Shown: positions 19,538 to 28,108 of the stretch, in pieces
How positions within the stretch are numbered: position 1 is the stretch's first letter
Layout: each line of letters begins with the position of its first letter
The notes under the pieces: model-generated
The model's database searches: none
Seen by the model: the letters and a program-made list of their open reading frames with translations, nothing else
Told to the model about the DNA's origin: nothing
Program-made: the position numbers and the translations under genes
Source: Mitsuaria sp. 7
GTDB taxonomy: Bacteria > Pseudomonadota > Gammaproteobacteria > Burkholderiales > Burkholderiaceae_C
NCBI RefSeq assembly: GCF_001653795.1
Contig: NZ_CP011514.1
Coordinates: 4,770,727 to 4,834,726 of the forward strand
Direction: 5' to 3'
Length of the DNA stretch: 64,000 nt

Positions 19538-21839
19538 GTCGCGGACCGCTGAGTCGCGGACTCATGGCAACCATCGGCGTCCCGGGGGTTTGCTGAGGTC
19601 GGGAGGGCCTCACGGAAGCCAGCGCCTTCAGGGCGTGTCGAGCGGCGGCGGAGTGCCGGAACCCGTCGCTCTCCGGATCGGCGTCCCAAGCGACGCCGCC
19701 GACCGGATTGGCCCATGGCGCACCCGCCTGGGAACGAGCCTCGCAGCGATTCAAATGGGCGGCGACACGATCCGGCCTGATGCCTCCGTCGCCCGCCAAC
19801 TTGGCAAACTCGTCGATGGTATTGAACAGCGCAGAGCCCTCGTCGCCGAAGGGCTCGGCCATGGACGCTAGACAGATGAGCGCGGCCATCCGTTCCAATG
19901 CCTCGCGATCGAGCGCGCGGCAACGCGTCAGGAACTGCTGCGGCGATTCCTCCATCCAACGCAGCATCAACGCCGCCGGCGCATGGAACCCGCGCCACAC
20001 CAGATCCGCATAGGCTCTTGCTGCGGGACCCACGGGACCACGGGGCGGAACGATGCGTCCGCCGCAAAGGGTGCTCAGCAGGGATTGACATTGATCCCAG
20101 GTGTCGTCGTGGAGCTCCTGTGTCGGAGACAAGCTGGCCGTCAGTGGCTCCAACGCCTTCAGGTCGAGCACCTGTTGCGTGGAGGCATACAGCCGCAGCC
20201 AGTCCTTCCACTCCGGAAGTCCTCGCCGATCGGCGATCCCGGCCAGGACCGTCAAGTGTTTTCCGGTTGACGCCGTATCGCCTCGCCAAGCGCACAGGAA
20301 GTCGTCGCCCTGCCAGGGCGTGCGCCGCTCCTGGGAACTCGGGCGTTTCAACGCGTGCCGGCACAGGGAGGACATGACGGCATCGAACATCGGGAGTTCA
20401 AGCCGTTCGCAGGCACTGGCCATCTCACGCGCCGAGGTGTCGGCGCCCAGCCATCGCCAGAGCAACGCCCCCAGCAGATCCGCGCCCTGCGCCCATTCAC
20501 GCTCCCAGCCGTCGACCTCGGGCGCCGGGAGATGGCTGGCGTGGTCGAGGAACGAATCATTCCGGAGCAGGAACAACGCTTCCGCCATTCGCCGCAGGCC
20601 GTCGCTTGACCAAGCTTCGGACGCACGCGCCCGTTTCACCGCATCGGAGAACCGCGCCACGGGATTGCGCACGACGTACCGGATGCTCCCGACCGCCGGC
20701 ACGACGGGCGTACCGGGCAGCCCGCCGTCCGCGGACGGCAAACCGCAGGCGACGGCCTTCTCGCGCAACATCGCCAGGGCTTCTTGTCGAGTCACAGACC
20801 TGGCGCAACCCGACGGCGCGGGTGCCGTCTGATGCAAACAATCGAGGGTGCGTTGCATGTCCGACGCATCGAGCCGAGCGAACGCTTCGACCACAGGGTC
20901 CGAGGCGTTGTCCAGCCAGGACCAGATCAACGCGCCGACCTGCTCGCGCGCTCGACGAACATCGTCGGGATACTTGTCGAAAGCCTTCGCCTGCGCCAGG
21001 TCGTCGGGACGACAGGTCAAGGACAGCACATACTGCAACCGTGCCCATCGATAACTTGAAAACGGCGCTTCGGCGCAGGGCACGCGCAGACAACGCTCTC
21101 GCGTGGCGGCATCCTCCGGGACCCACCGCGCAAGCAGTTCGACATGCTCGGGCAGTTTCAGGTCGGGCCATTGCCCGCAGCGCTCGCCGAGCCTCACACT
21201 CGCCGGGCCGCGAACATCCCAGTGGCGGACATCACTGCCGGATTCCAGACTCACCCAGCCCCAGGGCTCACGCGATCGGGTCTGGCAGGCGTCAACGACC
21301 AGACGATCCACCGTGACAGGTCCGGACAGATCGACCCATCGGGCAACGAGCGCCCCGTTCACATCCGTATAGCCGCGAAGCTTGACGAGCCCGTCCTCAT
21401 TCGAAATGCCGCCGCGGGAGAAGTGGACGTCGTCATGGAAATTGCTGTTCCGGGCGAAGACGACGCCCCGGCCGCTCATGACGGGCGCTTGGACGAAGCA
21501 GGCGTCGAACGAGACATCGCCAGACACCGTCCGAACCGAAACGGCACTGCCCTCCCGGTGCCGATTCAACCTCATGTGCGCGATGTGCACATCGCCGCTC
21601 GACGCCTCGACGCTCGCGGTGACGGTCCCCGTCGGCACGCCGTCGACCGGGGCAAAGTCGGTGCGTCGCACGCCCGCGGACAGGCGGATACAGCGGTTGT
21701 CCGGGTCCTGGAAGCGATGGCGATGCTCGGATGGCGGTTGAGTCGCCGTGACCGGATCCGGCTGCCCCCCGGCAGCGGGTGCCGTCGACGGGACGAGCGA
21801 CGGACGGCGGCCCAAGCAAGATCCAAAAGGCAATGTCAT
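19527..21839 (-). CDS. Unrecognised 770-residue protein, candidate secreted effector
   Basis: I do not recognise a known family. Residues ~1-45 are Pro/Ser/Gln-rich without a Sec signal. Residues ~60-230 are rich in alternating beta strands (TASVEASSGDVHIAHMRL, SVRTVSGDVSFDACFV), suggesting a beta-helix-like region. From ~270 it is helical, with a repeated core at a period of about 155 residues: GALIWSWL near 299, GALLWRWL near 455 and ADLVWRGF near 609, each preceded by a Leu-rich helix (LQYVLSLTC, AEALFLLRN, QSLLSTLCG). A GGAACC-N15-CGACTGA box lies 16 bases upstream of the start. Ten cysteines or more argue against a periplasmic protein. A type III effector is the best guess, by inference only. 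Confidence 0.6.
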   Translation of the reverse strand: MTLPFGSCLGRRPSLVPSTAPAAGGQPDPVTATQPPSEHRHRFQDPDNRCIRLSAGVRRTDFAPVDGVPTGTVTASVEASSGDVHIAHMRLNRHREGSAVSVRTVSGDVSFDACFVQAPVMSGRGVVFARNSNFHDDVHFSRGGISNEDGLVKLRGYTDVNGALVARWVDLSGPVTVDRLVVDACQTRSREPWGWVSLESGSDVRHWDVRGPASVRLGERCGQWPDLKLPEHVELLARWVPEDAATRERCLRVPCAEAPFSSYRWARLQYVLSLTCRPDDLAQAKAFDKYPDDVRRAREQVGALIWSWLDNASDPVVEAFARLDASDMQRTLDCLHQTAPAPSGCARSVTRQEALAMLREKAVACGLPSADGGLPGTPVVPAVGSIRYVVRNPVARFSDAVKRARASEAWSSDGLRRMAEALFLLRNDSFLDHASHLPAPEVDGWEREWAQGADLLGALLWRWLGADTSAREMASACERLELPMFDAVMSSLCRHALKRPSSQERRTPWQGDDFLCAWRGDTASTGKHLTVLAGIADRRGLPEWKDWLRLYASTQQVLDLKALEPLTASLSPTQELHDDTWDQCQSLLSTLCGGRIVPPRGPVGPAARAYADLVWRGFHAPAALMLRWMEESPQQFLTRCRALDREALERMAALICLASMAEPFGDEGSALFNTIDEFAKLAGDGGIRPDRVAAHLNRCEARSQAGAPWANPVGGVAWDADPESDGFRHSAAARHALKALASVRPSRPQQTPGTPMVAMSPRLSGPRLSA
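19532..19561. repeat. 15-base tandem duplication at a convergent gene junction
   Basis: CGCTGAGTCGCGGAC occurs twice head-to-tail (19532-19546, 19547-19561). It contains the MocR stop codon and encodes the repeated RLSGP/RLSA end of the 770-residue protein on the other strand. Confidence 0.85.
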
Positions 21840-21854
21840 CTCCTCAAAGAAGGT

Positions 21855-21882
21855 TCAGTCGCCAACCGACCTCCGCGGTTCC
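21855..21882 (-). promoter_or_regulatory. HrpL-like ECF promoter box upstream of the 770-residue gene
   Basis: The minus strand reads GGAACC (21877-21882), 15 bases, then CGACTGA (21855-21861). This fits the hrp box GGAACC-N15/16-CCACNNA with one mismatch in the -10 block. It lies 16 bases from the annotated ATG 21839, so the transcript leader would be very short or the start slightly downstream. Confidence 0.55.
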
Positions 21883-21919
21883 AGCGCCGCACCGATCGAC
21901 GCGCCTAAGATCCGCGCTC

Positions 21920-22705
21920 ATGACGAACACCCCCTCCTCCTCTCCTGCCGATCTCGGTGCCGCGCTCGCCGAGGCCTGGACCACCGACGCCCTGCTCGAC
22001 GATAGCGCGTGGTCGCTCCCCGGTGAGGCGGCCGCCTACGTGGCGCAGGCCGAACTCGCGAAGCGGCTCGACTGGCTGTCGCCCGGCCGGGTGCAGTTCT
22101 GGAAGTGCGGCGGATCGTCGCGCGAGGGCGCGCTGGGCAGTTCGCCGCTGCCGCCGCAGCGCGCGCGTGAAGTCCGCGGCCTGCGCAACGGCGGTGACTT
22201 CAGCGACGTGACGCTGGTCGGCGCCGAGGCCGAGATCGCCCTGCGCCTTGGGCAAGACGTGACCCCGGAGATGGCGGCGGCGCTGGTGCCCGGTCAGGCC
22301 GAACACCTGATCGACGCGATGTGCGTCGCGGTGGAATGGCTGGGCTCGCGCTGGCAGCGCGGCCTGGCGGCGGACAACCACCTGCGCCTGGCCGACGCGC
22401 AGACGCACGGCGCGCTGGCGCTGGGTCCGTGGCAGGCGTGGAAGCCCGGTCACGACTGGGCGAACCAGCCCTGCGAACTGATCGTCGAAGGCCAGACGCC
22501 CATGGGCGGCCTCGGCGGCCATGGCCTGAACGACCCGGCCTGGGTCGTCGCCGGCTGGCTGCAGATCGCGACGCGCGGCGGGCTGACGGTGCCGGCGGGC
22601 AGCGTCGTCACGACGGGCTCGTGGCGCGTGGCCACGAAGCTCGCCAAGGGCGCGACGGTCACCGCCCGCTACGAGGGCCTGGGCGAACTCGTCGTCCGCT
22701 GCTGA
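21920..22705 (+). CDS. Fumarylacetoacetate hydrolase/MhpD family protein
   Basis: 261 residues from ATG 21920 (MTNTPSSSPADLG). The open frame extends left but the extension overlaps the divergent promoter. It shows the hydratase/decarboxylase-type fold: AEAEIALRLG (metal-binding Glu near residue 77), CVAVEWLGSRW, ADNHLRLADAQTHGALALG and the terminal GSVVTTGSW with GLGELVV. Relatives are 2-keto-4-pentenoate hydratases and related enzymes; no aromatic-pathway partners flank it, so its substrate is open. It sits between two unrecognised candidate effector genes. Confidence 0.8.
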   Translation: MTNTPSSSPADLGAALAEAWTTDALLDDSAWSLPGEAAAYVAQAELAKRLDWLSPGRVQFWKCGGSSREGALGSSPLPPQRAREVRGLRNGGDFSDVTLVGAEAEIALRLGQDVTPEMAAALVPGQAEHLIDAMCVAVEWLGSRWQRGLAADNHLRLADAQTHGALALGPWQAWKPGHDWANQPCELIVEGQTPMGGLGGHGLNDPAWVVAGWLQIATRGGLTVPAGSVVTTGSWRVATKLAKGATVTARYEGLGELVVRC

Positions 22706-22730
22706 GCGCTCCCGCCCAGGCGCGACGACC

Positions 22731-23519
22731 TCAGGACATGAATCGGGGAAGACGGATCTCGTCGGCCATCATCTGGCAGATCGCGGGATAGCGCCCGAAG
22801 CTGGAGCGCCATGACCGGGCGGCGTGATCACCCGGAGGTCGTCGAAGGCGGCCGTCGTCGCCCCTGCCCTCGACGCGGTCGAGCGAACGCGTCACCGCAT
22901 CGGCATCGGGCCGGATGTCGCGCAGGACAGCCCGGATCCCTTCGAACCGGGCGCTTCCCTGGTGCTCAACGCCGTCCCGCATCGCCGACACGAAAGCGGC
23001 GGCGACCACATCGGCGACATCCTCCTGCGAGCTCGCCTTCAAGGCCTCGACCAATCGCGCGCGGGCGACGTCCGAGCCCGCCCACGCCAGCATGATCCGG
23101 CCGATCCCGGCCGTGCTGCCGTGGATGATCGGCGTCATGTTCGAACGCGCCGGCGGCGTCGCTGCCGTTCGCAGCGCGCGCAGCGCCTCCACGGCATCGC
23201 CGAACACTTGCGGCGTGCAATCGCCGGCCACGGCGGGCGCCTTCGCGAGCTGCTGTCTCAGCGCGTGCAGGGCGGGGTGGAGCGGCTGCCTCGACCCGCA
23301 CACATCGCGATCACGGGGGTCCGGATCCGACCATCGATAGCGACCCGCCACCCACACGGTTTGCAGGTCGTCGGGGTCATCGATCGACATGAGCATCCGG
23401 ACCGGCTCCATGAAGGTGTCGTCGGTGTCGGAGTCGCAGTCGGGATACCCGGGATCGGGTCGGACATGTCCGGAATACGGATTCGAACCCGGGTTCGAAA
23501 GCGGGTTCGAAAGCGGCAT
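22731..23519 (-). CDS. Unrecognised 262-residue protein, candidate secreted effector
   Basis: No family recognised. The N-terminus contains tandem Ser-Asn-Pro units (residues 3-14) encoded by near-identical 12-base repeats and an 18-base palindrome, followed by an acidic stretch (DCDSDTDDT). A helical region around residue 135 (IGRIMLAWAGSDVARARLVEAL) resembles the repeated unit of the 770-residue protein nearby. No signal peptide or membrane segment; the Ser/Asn/Pro-rich N-terminus is of the kind seen in type III substrates. A GGAACC-N16-GGACAGA box is 28 bases upstream and AGAGGA gives a good ribosome site. Effector status is inferred. Confidence 0.6.
   Translation of the reverse strand: MPLSNPLSNPGSNPYSGHVRPDPGYPDCDSDTDDTFMEPVRMLMSIDDPDDLQTVWVAGRYRWSDPDPRDRDVCGSRQPLHPALHALRQQLAKAPAVAGDCTPQVFGDAVEALRALRTAATPPARSNMTPIIHGSTAGIGRIMLAWAGSDVARARLVEALKASSQEDVADVVAAAFVSAMRDGVEHQGSARFEGIRAVLRDIRPDADAVTRSLDRVEGRGDDGRLRRPPGDHAARSWRSSFGRYPAICQMMADEIRLPRFMS
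23482..23499. repeat. 18-base perfect palindrome in a coding region
   Basis: TTCGAACCCGGGTTCGAA reads the same on both strands and lies in codons ~7-13 of the 262-residue gene. A further GGGTTCGAAAGC copy follows, so it arose with the Ser-Asn-Pro repeats. Confidence 0.8.
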
Positions 23520-23546
23520 GGGATCCTCTGCAAAAAGTGAGATCCC

Positions 23547-23575
23547 TCTGTCCGCGCCGGCATCGTCGGGGTTCC
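23547..23575 (-). promoter_or_regulatory. HrpL-like ECF promoter box upstream of the 262-residue gene
   Basis: The minus strand reads GGAACC (23570-23575), 16 bases, then GGACAGA (23547-23553). The -35 block is perfect and the -10 block matches the local consensus C(A/G)ACT(G/C)A at ACxGA only, so this is the weakest of the five. Confidence 0.4.
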
Positions 23576-23591
23576 GACGACACCCTCCCCG

Positions 23592-25469
23592 TCACCTGTT
23601 GTCCAGCAGTTCCCAGCGCTGCATCAGGACGAGCAGTTCCTCATCGATCTCGGCGCTGCGGTTCGTCACTTCGGTGATCCGGCCGGCGCCCTGCTGGTAC
23701 AGCTCGGTGCTGTTGAGCAGCGCCTGCAGGTGCTTCTGCTCGGTCTCGAGCGCGCCGATCTGCTTGGGGATCTCGTCCAGCTCGCGCTGCTCCTTGTAGC
23801 TGAGCTTGCGCTTGGACGCGACGACCGGCGCCGGTGCGGGTGCCGGGGCAGGAGCCGGCGTGGGCGCCGCGGCCGGGGCCTGACGTGCCTTGATCTCGGC
23901 GGCGCGCTGCGACTGCTGCAGCCAGTCCTCGATGTCGCCTTCGTACTCGCGCCACTTGCCGCCGCCTTCGCTGACGATGGTCGAGGTCACGACGTTGTCC
24001 AGGAAGCGCCGGTCATGGCTGACCAGGAACACGGTGCCGTCGTATTCGGCCAGCAGTTCCTCGAGCAGCTCCAGCGTCTCGATGTCCAGGTCGTTGGTCG
24101 GTTCGTCCAGCACCAGCACGTTGGCCGGCCGCGCGAACAGGCGCGCCAGCAGCAGCCGGTTGCGCTCGCCGCCGGACAGGCTGGACACCGGCGATTCCGC
24201 CCGCGCGGGCGAGAACAGGAAGTCGCTCAGGTAGCTCTTGACGTGCTTGCGCTGGTTGCCGATCTCGATCCACTCGCTGCCGGGGCTGATCGTGTCGGCC
24301 AGCGTCGCGCTGAGGTTGAGCGCGTCGCGCATCTGGTCGAAGTAGGCCACCGACATCTTCGTGCCCAGGCGCACCGCGCCGCTGTCCGGCGCCAGCTCGC
24401 CGAGGATCATCTTCAGCAGCGTCGTCTTGCCGGCGCCGTTCGGGCCGATCAGGCCGACCTTGTCGCCGCGCAGGATGGTGCCGGTGAAGCCGTCGACGAT
24501 CACGCGGTCGCCGAAGCGCTTGGACACGCCCTCCAGCTCCGCCACGATCTTGCCGCTCGAATCGCCGGTGGCGACATCCAGCCGCACCTTGCCCTGCACG
24601 TCGCGGCGCGACTGGCGCTCGTTGCGCATCTCGTGCAGCCGCTGCACCCGCGCCACGCTGCGCGTGCGACGGGCTTCAACGCCCTTGCGGATCCAGACTT
24701 CCTCCTGCGCCAGCATCTTGTCGAAGCGCGCGTTCGCGAGCGCCTCGTTCTCCAGCTCGTAGGCCTTGGCCGCCTGGAACGCGGCGAAGTTGCCGGGATA
24801 ACCGCGCAGCTGGCCGCGGTCGAGCTCGACGATGCGGTTGGCGACGTTGTCCAGGAAGGCGCGATCGTGGGTGATCAGCAGCAGCGAGCCCTTGAAGCCG
24901 TTCAGCAGCTCTTCAAGCCAGCGGATCGCGTCGAGGTCCAGGTGGTTGGTCGGTTCGTCGAGCAGCAGCACGTCGGGCTGCGCGACCAGTGCGCGGGCGA
25001 GCGCGACGCGCTTCTTCAGCCCGCCGGAGAGTTCGCCGATCTTGCGGCCGCCGTCCAGGTCCAGGCGGTGCAGCGTCTCGTCGACGCGCTGCTCCCAGTT
25101 CCAGGCGCCGATCTGCTCGATGCGCTCCTGCACCCAGCCGAGGTCGTCGTTCTCGTCATGCGCCTCGTAGCGCTCGCGCAGGGCCTTGGCCTCGGCGACG
25201 CCTTCGCTGACGACGTCGAAGATCGTCGCCTCGGGACGCAGCTCGGGTTCCTGCGGCACGTAGACGCTGGTCAGGCCCTTTTCGAGCTGCAGCAGCCCGT
25301 CGTCTAGCTTCTCGATGCCCGCGAGGACCTTCAGCATCGAGGACTTGCCGGTCCCGTTGCGACCGATCAGGCCGACGCGGTCGCCGGTCTCGAGGGAAAA
25401 ATTGGCGGCATCGAGCAGCGGCACGTGGCCGAAGGCAAGGTGGGCGTTGGAGAGGGAAAGGACAGCCAT
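23592..25469 (-). CDS. uup: ABC-F ATPase Uup
   Basis: 625 residues with two ABC domains in tandem and no membrane domain. Walker A motifs are GRNGTGKSS (near 37) and GPNGAGKTT (near 344). Signatures are LSGGLKKRVALAR and LSGGERNRLLLAR, with DEPTNHLDLD and DEPTNDLDIE. A linker carries the charged helix with VEARRTRSVARVQRL. The C-terminal domain (~555-625) is a coiled coil beginning KLSYKEQRELDEIP, the Uup-type DNA/ribosome-binding tail, joined by a Pro/Ala linker (residues ~525-545). It acts on ribosomes or branched DNA in the cytoplasm. Single gene. Confidence 0.95.
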   Translation of the reverse strand: MAVLSLSNAHLAFGHVPLLDAANFSLETGDRVGLIGRNGTGKSSMLKVLAGIEKLDDGLLQLEKGLTSVYVPQEPELRPEATIFDVVSEGVAEAKALRERYEAHDENDDLGWVQERIEQIGAWNWEQRVDETLHRLDLDGGRKIGELSGGLKKRVALARALVAQPDVLLLDEPTNHLDLDAIRWLEELLNGFKGSLLLITHDRAFLDNVANRIVELDRGQLRGYPGNFAAFQAAKAYELENEALANARFDKMLAQEEVWIRKGVEARRTRSVARVQRLHEMRNERQSRRDVQGKVRLDVATGDSSGKIVAELEGVSKRFGDRVIVDGFTGTILRGDKVGLIGPNGAGKTTLLKMILGELAPDSGAVRLGTKMSVAYFDQMRDALNLSATLADTISPGSEWIEIGNQRKHVKSYLSDFLFSPARAESPVSSLSGGERNRLLLARLFARPANVLVLDEPTNDLDIETLELLEELLAEYDGTVFLVSHDRRFLDNVVTSTIVSEGGGKWREYEGDIEDWLQQSQRAAEIKARQAPAAAPTPAPAPAPAPAPVVASKRKLSYKEQRELDEIPKQIGALETEQKHLQALLNSTELYQQGAGRITEVTNRSAEIDEELLVLMQRWELLDNR

Positions 25470-25504
25470 GAACGCGATTGTCCTCGATGGCGCAACATGG
25501 CCTG

Positions 25505-25562
25505 CGTACTTCCACCGCCGCTGGCCCTCACCCCTGCCCTCTCCCGCAAGCGGGAGAGGGAG
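25505..25562 (+). repeat. 58-base palindrome-containing repeat, copy 1
   Basis: Contains the perfect stem CCCTCTCCCGCAAGCGGGAGAGGG plus a CGTACTTCC...CTGGCCCTCACCCC arm. Copy 2 (26516-26573) is the reverse complement with two differences. It lies between uup and the AraC-like gene, overlapping neither core. REP/BIME-like intergenic element. Confidence 0.85.
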
Positions 25563-25574
25563 AAATACGGCGCA

Positions 25575-26483
25575 TCAGACCCAGACGCGATAGGCCCAGA
25601 AGGCCTCGTCCTGGGCGACGCGGCGGCGCAGTTCCTCGGGGCTGAAGCCGCTCAGGCGGCGGGTCTCGCGGCACAGGTGGGCCTGGTCGGCGTAGCCGTG
25701 GTCCTGCGCGAGCGCGCTCCAGATGACGGCGCCCTCGTCCTCGTCGAGCTTGCGCACCTGCTGGAAGGCGGCCTCGGCGCGGCTGACCAGACGCAGCGCG
25801 CGCAGGCTCTGGCCGCTCCACTGCTTGATGCGGCGCTCCGCCTGCCGGACGCTGCGACCGTGGCCCGCCGCGATCGCGCGCAAGGCCAGATGCTGCATCC
25901 AGCCGGCATAACCTCGCGGCGGCGGATCGTCCGCCACCACCTCGTCGCGCACCGTCCGCCAGCGCGGCAGCAGGAAGTCCTCCAGCGTGCGTCGGGCGTC
26001 CTGTTCGTCGCGAGCGGCAAGCATCGCGACATCGAGTGCGCGCCACGCCGGATCGTCGATGACGGACAACGGGAGGAACCGGTCCTTGAACGCACTGAGG
26101 TCCACGCCGGTCATCGCCTGCAGCGCCTCCGGCCGGATCGCCACCATGAACGCCCGGCAGTCGGGCGTCGCCTGGAAACGCTTGGGGCCGCTGCGCGGGC
26201 CGCCGATGACGCTGGAGGGCAGCCATGGGACCGGCCCACCATCGCCATCGGAGGGACCCTCAGTCCCGACGTCCAGTTCCCGCACGCGCCCGCTCAAGGT
26301 CCAACTCAGTCCGCACAGCGGCGTCGCGGGGAACCAGCTCTGGCACTGCGCATCGGTCAAGGTCTCGCCTTGCTCGGCGGCCGCCGACAGGTCTCGCCAG
26401 AGATAGGCGTAGAAGCAGCCCTCCAGCGCTCGAGGCGGGATGTGCAGGCGTGCGACGGTGCCGGGATGCAGAGGAGCGTCCAT
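25575..26483 (-). CDS. AraC-type HTH transcriptional regulator
   Basis: 302 residues from ATG 26483 (MDAPLHPGTVARLHIPP). The frame is open to 26627 but that part would translate the intergenic palindromic repeat, so it is rejected. The C-terminal ~110 residues have the double helix-turn-helix layout: AIAAGHGRSVRQAERRIKQWSGQSLRALR (first HTH), then DHGYADQAHLCRETRRLSGFSP (second HTH and AraC signature). The N-terminal half is a sensor region with no recognised motif (CGLSWTLSGRVREL). No obvious target next to it; the P450 gene is divergent from it. Confidence 0.8.
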   Translation of the reverse strand: MDAPLHPGTVARLHIPPRALEGCFYAYLWRDLSAAAEQGETLTDAQCQSWFPATPLCGLSWTLSGRVRELDVGTEGPSDGDGGPVPWLPSSVIGGPRSGPKRFQATPDCRAFMVAIRPEALQAMTGVDLSAFKDRFLPLSVIDDPAWRALDVAMLAARDEQDARRTLEDFLLPRWRTVRDEVVADDPPPRGYAGWMQHLALRAIAAGHGRSVRQAERRIKQWSGQSLRALRLVSRAEAAFQQVRKLDEDEGAVIWSALAQDHGYADQAHLCRETRRLSGFSPEELRRRVAQDEAFWAYRVWV

Positions 26484-26515
26484 GCGTCGCAGTCTAGGCG
26501 CACAACACCTTCTTG

Positions 26516-26573
26516 CTCCCTCTCCCGCTTGCGGGAGAGGGCGGGGGTGAGGGCCAGCGGCGGGGGAAGTACG
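26516..26573 (-). repeat. 58-base palindrome-containing repeat, copy 2
   Basis: The inverted partner of 25505-25562, differing at two positions. It lies in the divergent gap between the AraC-like gene and the P450 gene. The internal 24-base palindrome could fold in RNA from either strand. Confidence 0.85.
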
Positions 26574-26635
26574 GGTCCGGACGATGTCGCTTCGATTCAA
26601 GACGACCCGACGCGTCGTGGCGACCATGCGACCTC

Positions 26636-28039
26636 ATGAGCCACGTCCTTTCGATCCTCGATACCGTGCCCGGTCCGCGTCCGCGCTGGGCCGGCCTGCC
26701 CGAAGTCCTGTCCATGCGCCGCGACTACCTCGGCCACATGCGGCAGCTGCATGAGCGCCACGGCGATGTCGTCCACCAGCGGCTGCTCGGTCTCGACGAC
26801 TTCAACTTCTTCCACCCCGACCACGTCCGCGAACTGCTGATCGCCGGCCGCGACGGGATGATCCGCTGGGAGCGTGCGACGCAGGTCTTCGCCGATGCGC
26901 ACGGCCAGAGCGTCCTCGTCGCCGAAGGACCGGCATGGCAACGGCAGCGCAAGCTGCTGCAGCCGGGCTTCGCGCCGCAGCGCGTGCAGGGCGTCCTGCC
27001 GTTGATGATCGACGCGGCACAGCGCGCCCTGGACCGGCTCCCCGATGTCGCCGACGGGGGCCGCGACGCCAACGCGGCGGGCGTGGACATCGATTTCGAG
27101 CAGCTCATGACCCTTCTCACGATGGACGTGATCCTGCGCACGCTGTTCTCGACGGGCGACGGCGAGGCCGTCGTCGCCGAGGCGTCCTGGGCGGTGCACG
27201 AGCTCGGCAAGGTCGCGATGGGCGAGATGTACGTGCCGTTCAGTGCGCCGCTGTGGGCGCCGTGGAAGCGCGGCAAGCGCCGCGCGTTGCGCGCGCTGGA
27301 CTCGCTGGTCCGCGGCCATCTCGCCGCGCGCCGGGCGGGCGGGCAGCGCGGCGACCCGACGCCGGACGATCTGCTCGCGATGCTGATGTCCTTGCGCGAC
27401 GCCGACGGCGCGGCGCTGTCCGACACCGCCCTGCGCGACGAGTGCATGACGACCTTCCTGGCCGGCCACGAGACCAGCGCCGCCGCGCTGACCTGGTGGG
27501 GCTGGTGCATGGCCGCGCATCCCGAGGCGCAACGACGCGCGGCCGATGAAGTCGACGCGGTGCTCGGCGGCCGGGCGCCGACAGCGGCGGACCTCACGCG
27601 CCTGCCGTGGCTGAGCCTGTGCATCAAGGAAACGTTGCGCCTGTACCCGCCGGCACCGGCCCTGTTCACGCGCCGGCTGACCGAAGAGCGGGAGATCGCC
27701 GGCCTGCGGCTCCCGCGCGGCGCGATGCTGCGGCTGACGCCGGGCGTGATCCAGCGCGACCCGCGCTGGTTCGACGAACCGGATGCCTTCCGACCGGAGC
27801 GCTTCGATCCTGTTTCCGGCCATCGCGAGATCCCGCGAGGCGCCTGGATGCCGTTCGGCGCGGGACCGCGGGTATGCCTCGGCAGTCACTTCGCGCTGAT
27901 GGAGATCACGCTGATCGCGGCGATGGTGTTGCAACGGCATCGCCTCGCGCCGGTGCCTGATGCGACACCGCCGACCCCGGTGCTCAACATCACGCTGCGC
28001 CCTGCGACGCCGCTGCGGCTGCGCCTGCTGCCGCGCTGA
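26636..28039 (+). CDS. Cytochrome P450
   Basis: 467 residues from ATG 26636 (MSHVLSILDTVPGP). The P450 landmarks are all present: C-helix WQRQRKLLQPGF, I-helix oxygen-binding FLAGHETSAAALTWW near 284, the ExxR of K-helix KETLRLYPP near 333, the PERF-type RPERFDP, and the haem-binding loop FGAGPRVCLGSHFALME near 411 with the Cys ligand. It lacks an N-terminal membrane anchor, as usual in bacteria. The sequence resembles fatty-acid/alkane-type bacterial P450s, but the substrate is not evident. No ferredoxin gene beside it. Confidence 0.93.
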   Translation: MSHVLSILDTVPGPRPRWAGLPEVLSMRRDYLGHMRQLHERHGDVVHQRLLGLDDFNFFHPDHVRELLIAGRDGMIRWERATQVFADAHGQSVLVAEGPAWQRQRKLLQPGFAPQRVQGVLPLMIDAAQRALDRLPDVADGGRDANAAGVDIDFEQLMTLLTMDVILRTLFSTGDGEAVVAEASWAVHELGKVAMGEMYVPFSAPLWAPWKRGKRRALRALDSLVRGHLAARRAGGQRGDPTPDDLLAMLMSLRDADGAALSDTALRDECMTTFLAGHETSAAALTWWGWCMAAHPEAQRRAADEVDAVLGGRAPTAADLTRLPWLSLCIKETLRLYPPAPALFTRRLTEEREIAGLRLPRGAMLRLTPGVIQRDPRWFDEPDAFRPERFDPVSGHREIPRGAWMPFGAGPRVCLGSHFALMEITLIAAMVLQRHRLAPVPDATPPTPVLNITLRPATPLRLRLLPR

Positions 28040-28108
28040 ATCGGCGCGCTGAATCTTTTATTCGTGGACGGCGTGCGAGGCGGTCCGTAGCCTCGCGGCA
28101 TGACCGCC

